Positions 27,501 through 36,915 of a stretch of DNA of 41,274 nucleotides are shown piece after piece. The position numbers were made by a program, and so were the translations under genes. Origin of the DNA: Parabacteroides sp. (GTDB taxonomy: Bacteria; Bacteroidota; Bacteroidia; Bacteroidales; Tannerellaceae); NCBI GenBank assembly GCA_017481945.1, contig JAFUOJ010000025.1, forward strand, positions 1-41,274, written 5' to 3'. Each line of letters begins with the position of its first letter. Positions within the stretch are counted from its first letter, which is position 1. Below the pieces are notes generated by a model. That model was not told where the DNA came from, did no database searches, and worked only from the letters and a program-made list of their open reading frames with translations.

Positions 27501-27808
27501 TACATGAACAAATACCAGAATATTCCGAGTAAAATAGAAGCTGCTAATAACAGCTTGACATTCTTATAAGTACGACTTCGAGAATCTTGTCCCCGATCGC
27601 GGCTTTTCTTCAAATGAGATGTTCCTTCTATAAAGCTTCCTTTGATTTCTGCTTTATAATCTTCAATTGTCAGTTCTTCTTCTACCCCCATCTCACGCTT
27701 TACCTTCCGGATACGCTCTTCCATCGCCTCTTTATGTGGATCCCAATAAATCGGCTTATGCTCATACTGACGGGGTTTCCGCACATTATAAAAAGAAAAT
27801 AATGCCAT
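27500..27808 (-). CDS. Small tail-anchored protein, function unknown
   Basis: A 102-residue protein I do not recognise by name, though proteins like it are common in Bacteroidales next to mutL. The N-terminal part is charged and Pro/Tyr-rich (FSFYNVRKPRQYEHKPIYWD), a helical acidic stretch follows (EERIRKVKREMGVEEELTIE), and the C-terminus is a single membrane helix (LLLAASILLGIFWYLFM) ending the chain, which suggests a tail-anchored inner-membrane protein facing the cytoplasm. It is coupled to mutL (TAATG overlap) and lies 26 bp after the OstA-like gene. Confidence 0.8.
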   Translation of the reverse strand: MALFSFYNVRKPRQYEHKPIYWDPHKEAMEERIRKVKREMGVEEELTIEDYKAEIKGSFIEGTSHLKKSRDRGQDSRSRTYKNVKLLLAASILLGIFWYLFM

Positions 27809-27834
27809 ATATTTTATACTTAGAATTTATTCCG

Positions 27835-29490
27835 CTAATGTACAAATTTATTACTTCTCTTTGGAGATTCTGTCTCTTTTCTTTTCACTACTTGGTAAAT
27901 ATCATATCGATCCTTCGGGCGCAAGTAGTCAAACCAATAAAAATCTTTCAAGGTTTTCTGTTCCGGTTTTAAATCCGGTATAGGAGTCATACTTCCTACT
28001 GGGTTCGGCCAGATCTTTAATTTATCCAATTTATTATCCTTTACCCAGATTGTTAAAAAGCCACTCTTTGTTTCATTCAAGCCTACCTTTGCCCCATCGC
28101 TTTCTAATGGATAAAAGATTGATTCCGCATTCCCTTCGACATCAATCTTACGTACGGTCTTTCCATCAAAATAGGCTTTCAAATCATTTCCCTTTAACTG
28201 GTTGTAATAACTTGAATCCACATGTTGGGCAGCAAAAGCGAACTGGATTACATGTGCGTAATCAATGGTACTGTCATTCATATAGACAGCAATCGTATCA
28301 CCATACAACTGATATTGTTCATTCCAAAGTACAGGTTCCTTATACATATATAATACGGAATCTCGTGTATTGAACTGCATGGAATCACAAACTCCTTGCA
28401 TATCTTTCCTGAAGAAACGAACGCCATAGAAAGCCTTAATTTCCCGATAGACAGAATCAACCGTTATCATCTGCAACGTATCAGCATGCAAGAACAACGT
28501 GTCTCCTTGAGAATATTCAAGGAAGCAGGCACTATCTGTTGCAAATGCATACCCCGTTTTCTCGTTATAGTAACCATACCTTCCTGTTAAAGTAACATGT
28601 TGCATAGTATCTATCACATTCATATTACCAAATACCTCTCCAACCCCCAAATCCCGATTATAAAAGATAGAATCTCCTATCAAAATTTTCTCTCCCGATT
28701 CCACTTGAGAACGATCTAACAACAAGGAGGTATTCAACTCCGTATTATACCAGCCACGAGAGGTATGAATCATTCCACTATCTGACTCTATAATAGAAGG
28801 GCCCAAAATCGTAGCGATTTTAGAATCGGTATTATATTCTAATGTATCCGAATACAAGGTAAAATTCGGGTTCTCCAACCGAACACTATCATTAAAAACA
28901 GCCAATTTGGTTTCCGGAGAGTATTGTCCATAAAAAGAAGAAAGTTGATTCAATGAATCAACAATCAGACCTCCTTCAAAATAATAACCGATATTGGGAA
29001 TTCTTTCGTAGTTTAAGCTATCCGTAAAAAGCGTTACTTGTCCATTCTCCATTCGGACATTTTCACGTAAATAAGCTATTTGTGCATTTCCATCATAGAA
29101 AAGATAATCTCCATAAACAAACAACGTATCCCCTTGTTCCATACGGACATTACTAAATGCTTCAAGAGAATTGGTCTTTTCAAAGAAATAAGCACTATCA
29201 CAATACATATAGTAACTATCATGACGGAAGCAAACTTCCCCACTTAATATCTGTGCATCGGGTCGTACTGCTTTGTCAAATGATAACGTATTGGTATGTT
29301 CCAAATAAATTTTCGTCTTTTTAGCGGGAATCGTATCCGAACTTCGCACACTATCAACAGAAACGACTTGTGGCTTTTTCATCGAAACGACTGTAGTATC
29401 ATGCGTAATACCCTCCTGAGTCTGCGCAAAAACACATACTACAGTCAATAAAAATAGAACTAAAAGAATAAATTTATTTACAGTTCTCAT
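27835..29490 (-). CDS. OstA/LptA-like outer-membrane biogenesis protein
   Basis: A 551-residue secreted protein with signal peptide (FILLVLFLLTVVCVFA, then QTQEG). The mature part is a long series of OstA/LptA-type beta-jellyroll repeats, seen as recurring short blocks such as DTLFVYGDYLFYDG, VTLFTDSLNYERI and FTLYSDTLEYNTD, each turn ending in a DxLxY-like motif. The fold bridges LPS across the periplasm in LptA and LptD. Here it may serve LPS or lipoprotein transport; it is longer than LptA (about 185) and lacks the LptD barrel. Start overlaps the SurA stop by 4 bp, and lptB lies elsewhere in the window. Confidence 0.85.
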   Translation of the reverse strand: MRTVNKFILLVLFLLTVVCVFAQTQEGITHDTTVVSMKKPQVVSVDSVRSSDTIPAKKTKIYLEHTNTLSFDKAVRPDAQILSGEVCFRHDSYYMYCDSAYFFEKTNSLEAFSNVRMEQGDTLFVYGDYLFYDGNAQIAYLRENVRMENGQVTLFTDSLNYERIPNIGYYFEGGLIVDSLNQLSSFYGQYSPETKLAVFNDSVRLENPNFTLYSDTLEYNTDSKIATILGPSIIESDSGMIHTSRGWYNTELNTSLLLDRSQVESGEKILIGDSIFYNRDLGVGEVFGNMNVIDTMQHVTLTGRYGYYNEKTGYAFATDSACFLEYSQGDTLFLHADTLQMITVDSVYREIKAFYGVRFFRKDMQGVCDSMQFNTRDSVLYMYKEPVLWNEQYQLYGDTIAVYMNDSTIDYAHVIQFAFAAQHVDSSYYNQLKGNDLKAYFDGKTVRKIDVEGNAESIFYPLESDGAKVGLNETKSGFLTIWVKDNKLDKLKIWPNPVGSMTPIPDLKPEQKTLKDFYWFDYLRPKDRYDIYQVVKRKETESPKRSNKFVH

Positions 29491-30851
29491 TCTCTAACCC
29501 AACCCGGATACTGGAAATCACAATTCTGCCAACCATCGCTGATACGCACATAAGTACTCTTCTGTTTTTTCCGAATCCAGTCTTTCAATAATTCTTCACG
29601 CTTTTGATCCTCAACAATAGTCTTCAACACTTGATAGTCGTCTGAGATATTGGCTTTATGTTGTTCTACGCGAGCTTTCAATTTCACGATAGCTACTACT
29701 TCTCTCTGTTTGTCATTAATCATCGTGAATGGTTTGGAAATATCTCCTACCTGCATAGTGTACACCATTTTACCGATTTCTTGTGGTAATTCAGCCATTT
29801 CAAACTTCGGAGTGCCACTATTGCTACTTTCCATGTGCTGGTTTACCATCAAACCTTTATTATTACGGGTATCTTTGTCCGCAGAAAGGAAAGTCGCTGC
29901 TTCCTCAAAAGAGAATTTCTTAGCAGTCAAATCATTATACAAAGAGTCCATGCGAGCCATACATTCATTCATCTCCTTATCTGCAACTTTCGGCTTCAAC
30001 AAAATATGTCGACAATTGATACGGTCTCCACGTTTCTCTATCAACTGAATGATATGATAACCATATTCAGTCTGAACAATCTGAGAAATCTTTTTCGGAT
30101 CTTTCAAATTAAATGCCACATTCGCAAACTCTGGTAGCAAACTGGCTTTTCCAACGAAACCTAACTCACCGCCTCTTTTTGCAGATTCCGGATCTTCAGA
30201 ATACAGACGAGCCAATGTTGAAAATTCATATTTTCCCGAATTGACATCCTCTGTAAATTGACGTAAACGATCTTTAATCGCGTCAGTCTCCTCAAAAGGA
30301 ATCTTAGGTTCCATAGTGATAATCTGTACCTCTACCGTAGTCGGAATATTGGGCAGACTATCTTTCGGTATCTGATTATAATATCGACGAACCTCAGCAG
30401 GGGTCAATTTAATTTCACCAATCAACTTACGCTGCATTTGTTGTACAGTCTGTTGTTCCATAAGCATTTCCTTACGTTCTTCTTTCAACTGAGAAATCTT
30501 CTTATTGAAATATTCCTCCAACTGCTCTTTAGAACCGATCTGATTGATAGCATAATTTATCCAACGTTCTGCTTCCTGAATGACTTGACTTTCATTCACC
30601 TCTATACTATCCAATTTCGCTTGATTCAAATATAATTTCTGAATCGCCAAACGTTCAGGGATTACACAATAAGGGTCTCCATCCAAACGTTCACCCTCGT
30701 TCTGTATATATAAACGCTGGTTCTCAACATCTGAACGTAGAATTGCATCATCTCCTACCACCCACACAATTTCATCAATCACATTTTCTTGAGCGGATAC
30801 CGCACAAGATAAACAGGCAAGAATGAATACTGTCAAAATCTTTTTCATCAT
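29487..30851 (-). CDS. surA: SurA-like periplasmic chaperone/peptidyl-prolyl isomerase
   Basis: A 454-residue periplasmic protein with a signal peptide (KILTVFILACLSCAVSA). Residues about 22-160 form the SurA N-terminal chaperone region (VIDEIVWVVGDDAILRSDVE). A parvulin domain lies near 170-275 (FSTLARLYSEDPESAKRGGE, then IVQTEYGYHIIQLIEKRGD), and a second, weaker one follows (NCRHILLKPK). It assists outer-membrane protein folding. The domain order matches SurA, but with three related genes here orthology is not certain. Two adjacent ATGs are possible starts; I used the first. Confidence 0.85.
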   Translation of the reverse strand: MMKKILTVFILACLSCAVSAQENVIDEIVWVVGDDAILRSDVENQRLYIQNEGERLDGDPYCVIPERLAIQKLYLNQAKLDSIEVNESQVIQEAERWINYAINQIGSKEQLEEYFNKKISQLKEERKEMLMEQQTVQQMQRKLIGEIKLTPAEVRRYYNQIPKDSLPNIPTTVEVQIITMEPKIPFEETDAIKDRLRQFTEDVNSGKYEFSTLARLYSEDPESAKRGGELGFVGKASLLPEFANVAFNLKDPKKISQIVQTEYGYHIIQLIEKRGDRINCRHILLKPKVADKEMNECMARMDSLYNDLTAKKFSFEEAATFLSADKDTRNNKGLMVNQHMESSNSGTPKFEMAELPQEIGKMVYTMQVGDISKPFTMINDKQREVVAIVKLKARVEQHKANISDDYQVLKTIVEDQKREELLKDWIRKKQKSTYVRISDGWQNCDFQYPGWVRE

Positions 30852-30874
30852 GTACTTTCTTTAAAAGTTATCAG

Positions 30875-31732
30875 TTACGGTTCCGTATAAAACTCAACAT
30901 TTCCGTCACTGACTGCATCATTATATAATTCTTCTTCAAATTTTCTCAAAAAATCCAACTTTCGCTGATTGGTCAACATCTCTACAATTTGCGGACTTAC
31001 ATACTCAAAAGGGGCAATTGTACCCACTGGTAAAAATTCCTTTATATTCAGTAAGTAACAATACAAACTATCACTTACCTCCACAAATTTATTTGACCTT
31101 AAAAAAGTATTCGCATTGGGGATATGAATCGGAATATTATCCATCACCTGATCAAAATCTACCCATTTATCATAAAAGTAGTCGTAGATATTTGCATTTT
31201 GCACACTATACTTCTCTATCTTCTCTAAAGAAGACTCAGAAGTTGAGCGGTACCACCCTTTCACGTCAGAAAGTCCAGGTGCGTCAATCGGTATTTTCAA
31301 GAACAACCCTTTTATTAAAGCTTTCTCTAAAATAAACTTTTTCTGATTTTCTTCGTAATATTTTAACTTATCACTTTCCTGAAATTCAGCAGAAAGCTTT
31401 TCCTTTATCAATTGTTCTTGATAACGATAACGAATCAGCGAATGTCGATATTCTTCAACCAGCCGATCGACTTCAACCTTTTCCTCCGCTTCCAAGTTAC
31501 GCAATGCTACATCATATACCAATACGTCTTTTACCCACTTTTTCTCCAGATTTTCAGCAAGTAACAGACTGTCAGCCGAGGAAATTCCACGAGGGATTTG
31601 TGCTTTTATATCTGATCGTGCAAGGGTTCTATCCTTCACTCTTACCAAAACATCCGCAGTATCTATGGGTTGCGTTCTTTTACAAGAACACAGCAAAGAT
31701 ACGAATGCTATAAAAATGAAGCAAGACCTCAT
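30875..31732 (-). CDS. SurA-like lipoprotein without a recognisable parvulin domain
   Basis: A 285-residue predicted lipoprotein: MRSCFIFIAFVSLLCSCKRT has a lipobox-like LCSC with the modifiable Cys at 17. The mature N-terminus (VLVRVKDRTLARSDIKAQIP) resembles the opening of SurA-type chaperones, and a long charged helical stretch (about 75-140) fits a SurA N-domain. The part where a PpiC domain should lie has none of the GxLG, FGYHI or HIL motifs seen in its neighbours. It is probably a chaperone-only member of the trio. It is 15 bp after the double-parvulin gene and 23 bp before surA. Confidence 0.75.
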   Translation of the reverse strand: MRSCFIFIAFVSLLCSCKRTQPIDTADVLVRVKDRTLARSDIKAQIPRGISSADSLLLAENLEKKWVKDVLVYDVALRNLEAEEKVEVDRLVEEYRHSLIRYRYQEQLIKEKLSAEFQESDKLKYYEENQKKFILEKALIKGLFLKIPIDAPGLSDVKGWYRSTSESSLEKIEKYSVQNANIYDYFYDKWVDFDQVMDNIPIHIPNANTFLRSNKFVEVSDSLYCYLLNIKEFLPVGTIAPFEYVSPQIVEMLTNQRKLDFLRKFEEELYNDAVSDGNVEFYTEP

Positions 31733-31747
31733 ATAAATTTCTCTTAA

Positions 31748-33346
31748 TTATTTCTTTATCATTTTACTAATCTTCTTCACCAGCTTCCGATTTATCTCAA
31801 CTGGATACTTCTGATTTAACTGCGCAATCCAATCCGCTTCTGCCTTAGCTTGCTGCTCCATCGGCTTACTCCAAACCTCTTTATTGCTGATTTCAAACAA
31901 CAAAATACCATCTCGATATTCCTGCATTAGCAGATTGAACTCAGGATGTTTCGTTGTCAGGTTCTTACGCTCTGCCGTCGTTACAATATCTCGAACAAAT
32001 AAATCATACACCTCCTGCATAAAATCACCGGCATACGATTTAGTGGAGAATGGACATCGTTGGATATAATAAGCAAATTCATTCTGCGGAAAATCTATTC
32101 CATTTAAGTGGAATAAAGTCTTATTCATATCTTTCGCCTTTTCATAAAAAGCAGGATCTGAAGGGAAACACTCGTTACAAATTGCCTGCAACTCAGCATA
32201 GGCCTCAGGATAGAATATATATCCATATTCTTGTTTCATCCGTTCGTCAAAAGCTTGATAGTATTCAAAATTTCGTTCACCCTGTGCCATCTGACGAGAC
32301 CAGCTTTTTTTCTTCGTATCGAAAGAGGGGATTCCTTTCTTTTCTACTAACTTAATAATATGATAACCAAAGCGAGTTTTCACCGGACGAGAGATTTCTC
32401 CCGGAGTGTTTAAAGCGAACGCTGCCGTCTCAAAAGGTTTCAGCATTTCTCCCACGCCAAAAACAGGTAATTCACCTCCTTTCTTAGCAGTTCCGGAATC
32501 AGCAGAATAATTCTTTGCCAATTCAGCAAAATCGGCACCTGCTTTCGCTTTTTCATATACCTCTTCAGCTTGTGCCAACGTTTGTGCCTCTCCATTTGCT
32601 ACAGAATCTTTTGGAAAAGCAATTAAGATATGAGCTACACGAAGCAATCCCGGATTGGGCTTCCGACTGTGTAGCTTAATCACATGAAAACCCATAGTAG
32701 TCCGAACAGGTTTCGATAAGGATCCGACCGGCATGGAATAGGCAACGCTTTCAAAAGCTTTCACTGTCTGCATTGGCAGCAGACTGCTCACATATTCATA
32801 CCCGACGTGTTCTTTATCTGCTTTCATCAACTCTTCACCTACTGTAGCAAAGTCTTCTCCTCCAGCGATACGCTCATACGCTTTCATCGCTTCTTGGTAA
32901 ACAGCGACAGTATCCTTTGATAAAGATTTTTGAGGCAAACGGAATAGAATATGACTAAGTTCCAGAACCTCTCCATAACGGTCATAGACCGTACGAACAG
33001 CAGCCTCCTCGCCTTCCTTATCAGAGAGATAACTCGAAGTTAATTGCGTACGATAATTTTCTAATTCATCTCTAAAACTTTTAGTTTTATCCATTCCCAA
33101 AGATTCTGCTTCCGCAACCTTCAGTTTGAAATTCTTAAATAGTTCTACATATGCGTCCACTGACTTACGATCAGACAAATCAACTTCGCTATTCTTTTGT
33201 GCAATAAAAACAAACTCGTCCAAAGGAATCTGCTTTCCGGCAACAGTCATAACTACCGAATCTGCTGGTATCTGTGCTTTCCCTATAACACAAACAAATA
33301 TTCCGGTCAATACCAACAACTCCTTTATTACTCTTCTTCTTATCAT
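31748..33346 (-). CDS. Periplasmic peptidyl-prolyl isomerase with two parvulin domains
   Basis: A 532-residue exported protein (signal IKELLVLTGIFVCVIGKAQ). Two PpiC domains are seen at about 128-226 (LSHILFRLP ... MGFHVIKLHSRK) and 236-335 (RVAHILIAFP ... KKGGELPVFGVGEM ... RFGYHIIKLVEKKG). The first is more diverged: it lacks the GG/GxLG loop found in the second. The C-terminal 190 residues are helical and unassigned, with four Cys in the ICNECFPSDP and YYIQRCPFS area. It is first in the envelope-mutL operon, with a promoter at 33363-33392 just upstream. Related to PpiD/SurA proteins of Bacteroidota. Confidence 0.9.
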   Translation of the reverse strand: MIRRRVIKELLVLTGIFVCVIGKAQIPADSVVMTVAGKQIPLDEFVFIAQKNSEVDLSDRKSVDAYVELFKNFKLKVAEAESLGMDKTKSFRDELENYRTQLTSSYLSDKEGEEAAVRTVYDRYGEVLELSHILFRLPQKSLSKDTVAVYQEAMKAYERIAGGEDFATVGEELMKADKEHVGYEYVSSLLPMQTVKAFESVAYSMPVGSLSKPVRTTMGFHVIKLHSRKPNPGLLRVAHILIAFPKDSVANGEAQTLAQAEEVYEKAKAGADFAELAKNYSADSGTAKKGGELPVFGVGEMLKPFETAAFALNTPGEISRPVKTRFGYHIIKLVEKKGIPSFDTKKKSWSRQMAQGERNFEYYQAFDERMKQEYGYIFYPEAYAELQAICNECFPSDPAFYEKAKDMNKTLFHLNGIDFPQNEFAYYIQRCPFSTKSYAGDFMQEVYDLFVRDIVTTAERKNLTTKHPEFNLLMQEYRDGILLFEISNKEVWSKPMEQQAKAEADWIAQLNQKYPVEINRKLVKKISKMIKK

Positions 33347-33362
33347 ATTCCGATATACATTA

Positions 33363-33392
33363 CAAAAATAACACTAATTTAACGGAGAGCAA
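33363..33392 (-). promoter_or_regulatory. Promoter of the envelope-mutL operon, inside a terminator
   Basis: On the minus strand TTG (33390-33392), 19 bases, and TATTTTTG (33363-33370) fit the Bacteroidota promoter. The spacer is the downstream arm of the recQ terminator, and the -7 element uses its T-run. Transcription would start about 10 bases before the isomerase ATG. Confidence 0.55.
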
Positions 33393-33427
33393 CCCGGAAA
33401 AGTATATAGCTCCGTTAAATTAGTGTT
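33370..33427. terminator. Strong bidirectional terminator after recQ
   Basis: A perfect 18-bp stem (33370-33387 with 33410-33427) encloses a 22-base loop. T-runs follow on both strands. It ends the clpP-clpX-recQ transcript, 41 bp after the recQ stop, and overlaps the promoter of the next operon. Confidence 0.92.
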
Positions 33428-33467
33428 TTTTATCAAACCCAACCTCTAAAAAAGAGTTGATATTTAT

Positions 33468-35648
33468 TTAATTTGCCATCTCCGACAAGAACTTAATACG
33501 TACTAAACGAATCTCTTCTTCTGTATAGTCGCAACCTAATTCATCAATTGCATCTTCTAAATCATCCGTTTCTGAGTCCTTGAAGTATTCATAGATGTCC
33601 TCTACATGATCTTCATCCATTACGTCATTCAAGAAGTAGTCTATATTAATTCGTGTACCGGAATAAACGATTGCTTCAATCTCATCCAACAATTCATTAA
33701 ATTCCAAACCGTTTGTCATAGCAATCTCATCCAATGCCACTTTACGGTCAATACGCTGAATGATCGAAACCTTTAATTTAGATTTGTTTGCTACAGTTCG
33801 AACACGTAGATCTTCAGGACGTTCAATTTCGTTCTCCTCAACATGTTTCTTGATCAACTCTACAAACTCTTTTCCGTAACGTTTTGCCTTACCGGCTCCT
33901 ACCCCCGGAATATTTTGCAATTCCTCTAAAGTCACAGGATAAGTCGTTGCCATCGCTTCCAAAGAAGGATCTTGAAAAATTACAAAAGGAGGAACTTCCA
34001 AACGTTTTGACAACTTCTTACGTAAATCCTTCATCATTGAATAAAGGACTGGATCGACCGCACAAGTTGCCCCACCGCGAACAGGTACTTCTTCTTCCTC
34101 TTCATCAAACTCATTATCCTCTGTAATCTTGAAAGAGACCGGTCTCTTTAAGAAATCTCTACCTTTATCCGTAATCTTCAACAAACCGTAATTTTCTATA
34201 TCTTTCACCAAATATCCAGCAATTAGAGCTTGACGGATTACGGCATTCCATGTTTTCTCATCTTCTTCCGTTCCAGAAGCAAACACTTCCAGTTCGTTAT
34301 GCTTATAAGATTGTATTTCGGAAGTCTCATTGCCAATCAACATATTGACAATATATTCAGCTTTAAACTTTTCTTTCAAAGTAACTACTACTTCCAGTAC
34401 TGCGCTTAATAATTCTTTTGCTTCCACTTTCTTTTTAGGGTTCAAACAATTATCACAATTTCCACAATTATCTTCCAGATATTCCTCGCCAAAGTAATGT
34501 AACAACACCTTTCTACGACATACCGAAGTTTCAGCATAGGCAGCCGTCTCTAACAGGAGTTGTTTTCCTATCTCTTGCTCTGCCACCGGTTTCCCCTGCA
34601 TAAACTTCTCTAACTTCTGCAAATCTTTATATGCATAGAAAGCGATACATTGCCCTTCGCCTCCATCACGACCGGCACGGCCAGTCTCTTGGTAATATCC
34701 TTCGAGGCTCTTCGGTATATCATAATGTATCACGTAACGTACATCCGGTTTATCAATTCCCATACCAAAAGCGATTGTCGCAACAATCACATCCGCTTTC
34801 TCCATCAAGAACGCGTCTTGATTGGCAGAACGCATTTGGGAATCCATCCCTGCATGATACGGTAAGGCCTTAATTCCATTTGCTTTCAATATATCGGCAA
34901 ACTCTTCTACCTTCTTACGACTCAAACAATAGATAATACCCGATTTCCCCTCATTAGACTTTATGTACTTAATAATATCTCGGTCTATATTATTTGTTTT
35001 CGGACGGATTTCATAATACAAATTAGCGCGATTAAAGGAGGATTTAAAAACAGAAGCGTCAACCATTCCTAAGTTCTTCTGAATATCATGCTGAACCTTT
35101 GGAGTTGCCGTTGCAGTCAAAGCAATCAAAGGGCGTTTACCTATTTCATTGATAATAGGACGTATTCGACGATACTCCGGTCGGAAATCATGTCCCCATT
35201 CAGAAATACAGTGTGCCTCATCTACCGCATAAAATGAGATATTAACCTGACGCAAGAACTCCACATTCTCTTCCTTTGTCAAAGACTCCGGAGCTACATA
35301 AAGTAACTTGGTTCGTCCACTCCTTATATCTTCCTTTACTTGGTCTATTGCCGACTTATTCAGAGAAGAATTAATGAAGTGAGCCACCCCATCTTCTTCG
35401 CTAAAGTTACGCATGGCATCTACCTGATTCTTCATCAATGCTATCAAAGGAGAGATTACTATCGCCGTTCCCTCCATCATAAGAGAAGGCAACTGATAAC
35501 ACAAAGACTTTCCTCCACCGGTCGGCATTAATACAAAGGTATCATTTCCTGCCAGTACATTTTCGATTATAGCTCTTTGGTTTCCTTTAAACGTATCAAA
35601 ACCAAAATGTTTTTTGAGTTCTTCTGTTAATTTATCCTTCTTCGCCAT
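33468..35648 (-). CDS. recQ: ATP-dependent DNA helicase RecQ
   Basis: RecQ, 726 residues, 3'-5' helicase in recombination and repair of stalled forks. Walker A TGGGKS lies at about 43-48, DEAH at about 143-146 (AVDEAHCISEWGHDFRPEYR), LTATATP is motif III, and ETGRAGRDG is motif VI. A zinc module follows with four Cys (CRRKVLL, NCGNCDNC), then an RQC winged helix and an HRDC domain (FVIFQDPSLEAMA ... LQNIPGVGAGKAKRYG). An acidic extension after HRDC makes it longer than E. coli RecQ (609), as usual in Bacteroidales. ATG 35646-35648 is chosen over a TTG ten codons upstream. It is 26 bp after clpX. Confidence 0.97.
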   Translation of the reverse strand: MAKKDKLTEELKKHFGFDTFKGNQRAIIENVLAGNDTFVLMPTGGGKSLCYQLPSLMMEGTAIVISPLIALMKNQVDAMRNFSEEDGVAHFINSSLNKSAIDQVKEDIRSGRTKLLYVAPESLTKEENVEFLRQVNISFYAVDEAHCISEWGHDFRPEYRRIRPIINEIGKRPLIALTATATPKVQHDIQKNLGMVDASVFKSSFNRANLYYEIRPKTNNIDRDIIKYIKSNEGKSGIIYCLSRKKVEEFADILKANGIKALPYHAGMDSQMRSANQDAFLMEKADVIVATIAFGMGIDKPDVRYVIHYDIPKSLEGYYQETGRAGRDGGEGQCIAFYAYKDLQKLEKFMQGKPVAEQEIGKQLLLETAAYAETSVCRRKVLLHYFGEEYLEDNCGNCDNCLNPKKKVEAKELLSAVLEVVVTLKEKFKAEYIVNMLIGNETSEIQSYKHNELEVFASGTEEDEKTWNAVIRQALIAGYLVKDIENYGLLKITDKGRDFLKRPVSFKITEDNEFDEEEEEVPVRGGATCAVDPVLYSMMKDLRKKLSKRLEVPPFVIFQDPSLEAMATTYPVTLEELQNIPGVGAGKAKRYGKEFVELIKKHVEENEIERPEDLRVRTVANKSKLKVSIIQRIDRKVALDEIAMTNGLEFNELLDEIEAIVYSGTRINIDYFLNDVMDEDHVEDIYEYFKDSETDDLEDAIDELGCDYTEEEIRLVRIKFLSEMAN

Positions 35649-35674
35649 ACAATTTATATTAAAGAGAACCGTCG

Positions 35675-36904
35675 TCAAACAACTTGTAAACGATTCACGT
35701 CCGATTTTCCAAACTTGTCCTTTGCATATTCCAACGTAACTCGAAGAGACTGCTCTTTAGAAGAAGGCATGCCATACATCGCGTCCATCATAATGGCTTC
35801 CACGATAGAACGTAAGCCACGTGCTCCCAACTTAAACTCCTGAGCCTTGTCTACAATAAATTCATAGACTTCCTCTTCAAATGTCAACTGAATTCCATCC
35901 ATCTCAAACAACTTTATATACTGTTTGATAATAGAATTCTTCGGTTCCGTCAAAATATTTCGCAACGCATTTCGATCCAACGGATTTAAATACGTCAAAA
36001 TAGGCAAACGTCCGATAATCTCCGGTATTAAACCAAAAGATTTTAAATCAGTAGGTGTAATATACTTCAATAGATTGTCACGATCTACCTGCGCAGTAGT
36101 CTCACTTGCGACATAACCAACCACACGCGTATTCAAACGTTGTGCGATCTTCTTCTCAATACCGTCAAATGCTCCTCCGCAGATAAACAATATATTCTTC
36201 GTATCCACAGCAATCATTCTTTGTTCCGGATGTTTACGTCCCCCCTGAGGTGGTACATTTACAACTGATCCTTCCAACAATTTCAACAAAGCTTGCTGTA
36301 CACCTTCACCACTTACATCGCGAGTTATTGATGGATTATCCCCTTTACGAGCAATCTTATCAATCTCATCAATAAAAACTATACCCCGTTGTGCTGCCTC
36401 TACATCATAATCTGCCGCCTGCAACAAACGAGTCAAAAGACTTTCAACATCCTCACCAACGTAACCAGCTTCCGTCAATACCGTCGCATCTACAATTGTA
36501 AACGGTACATGCAGTAACCTTGCAATCGTACGTGCCAACAATGTCTTACCGGTACCTGTTGCCCCCACCATAATGATATTAGACTTTTCAATCTCAACAT
36601 CATCGGTTGTTACTTTCTGAATCAAACGTTTGTAATGGTTATAAACGGCAACCGACAAAAAACGTTTGGCGGAGTCCTGTCCAATCACATACTGATCCAA
36701 AAAAGTTTTTATATCTTCCGGTCTCGGTAAATCCTCATATTTTAATTCCAAAGAACTTCTTTCGCTCGACTTATGTTCTTGCACAATATTGTACGCCTGA
36801 CCTGCACATTCATCGCAAATAGCTCCTGTGATTCCACCAATCAACAGATTCACATCCTTACGTGAGCGCCCACAAAACGAACAACTATCACCTGTTTTGG
36901 CCAT
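35675..36904 (-). CDS. clpX: ClpX, ATPase subunit of ClpXP protease
   Basis: ClpX, 409 residues, unfolds substrates and feeds them to ClpP. The N-terminal zinc domain has Cys 8, 11, 30 and 33. The AAA+ part has Walker A GATGTGKT (114-121), the pore loop GYVG (147-150), Walker B FIDEID (177-182) and the sensor region [15 protein letters not shown]. The ClpP-docking loop, normally with an IGF-type tripeptide, reads [12 protein letters not shown] (about 260-271); the usual Ile-Gly-Phe is not obvious. It is 11 bp after clpP. Confidence 0.98.
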   Translation of the reverse strand: MAKTGDSCSFCGRSRKDVNLLIGGITGAICDECAGQAYNIVQEHKSSERSSLELKYEDLPRPEDIKTFLDQYVIGQDSAKRFLSVAVYNHYKRLIQKVTTDDVEIEKSNIIMVGATGTGKTLLARTIARLLHVPFTIVDATVLTEAGYVGEDVESLLTRLLQAADYDVEAAQRGIVFIDEIDKIARKGDNPSITRDVSGEGVQQALLKLLEGSVVNVPPQGGRKHPEQRMIAVDTKNILFICGGAFDGIEKKIAQRLNTRVVGYVASETTAQVDRDNLLKYITPTDLKSFGLIPEIIGRLPILTYLNPLDRNALRNILTEPKNSIIKQYIKLFEMDGIQLTFEEEVYEFIVDKAQEFKLGARGLRSIVEAIMMDAMYGMPSSKEQSLRVTLEYAKDKFGKSDVNRLQVV

Positions 36905-36915
36905 TCCGTATCCTT

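Noticed and set aside
35646-35678. TTG start for recQ ten codons upstream
   Set aside because: It would overlap clpX; the ATG at 35646-35648 opens the conserved MAKK N-terminus.
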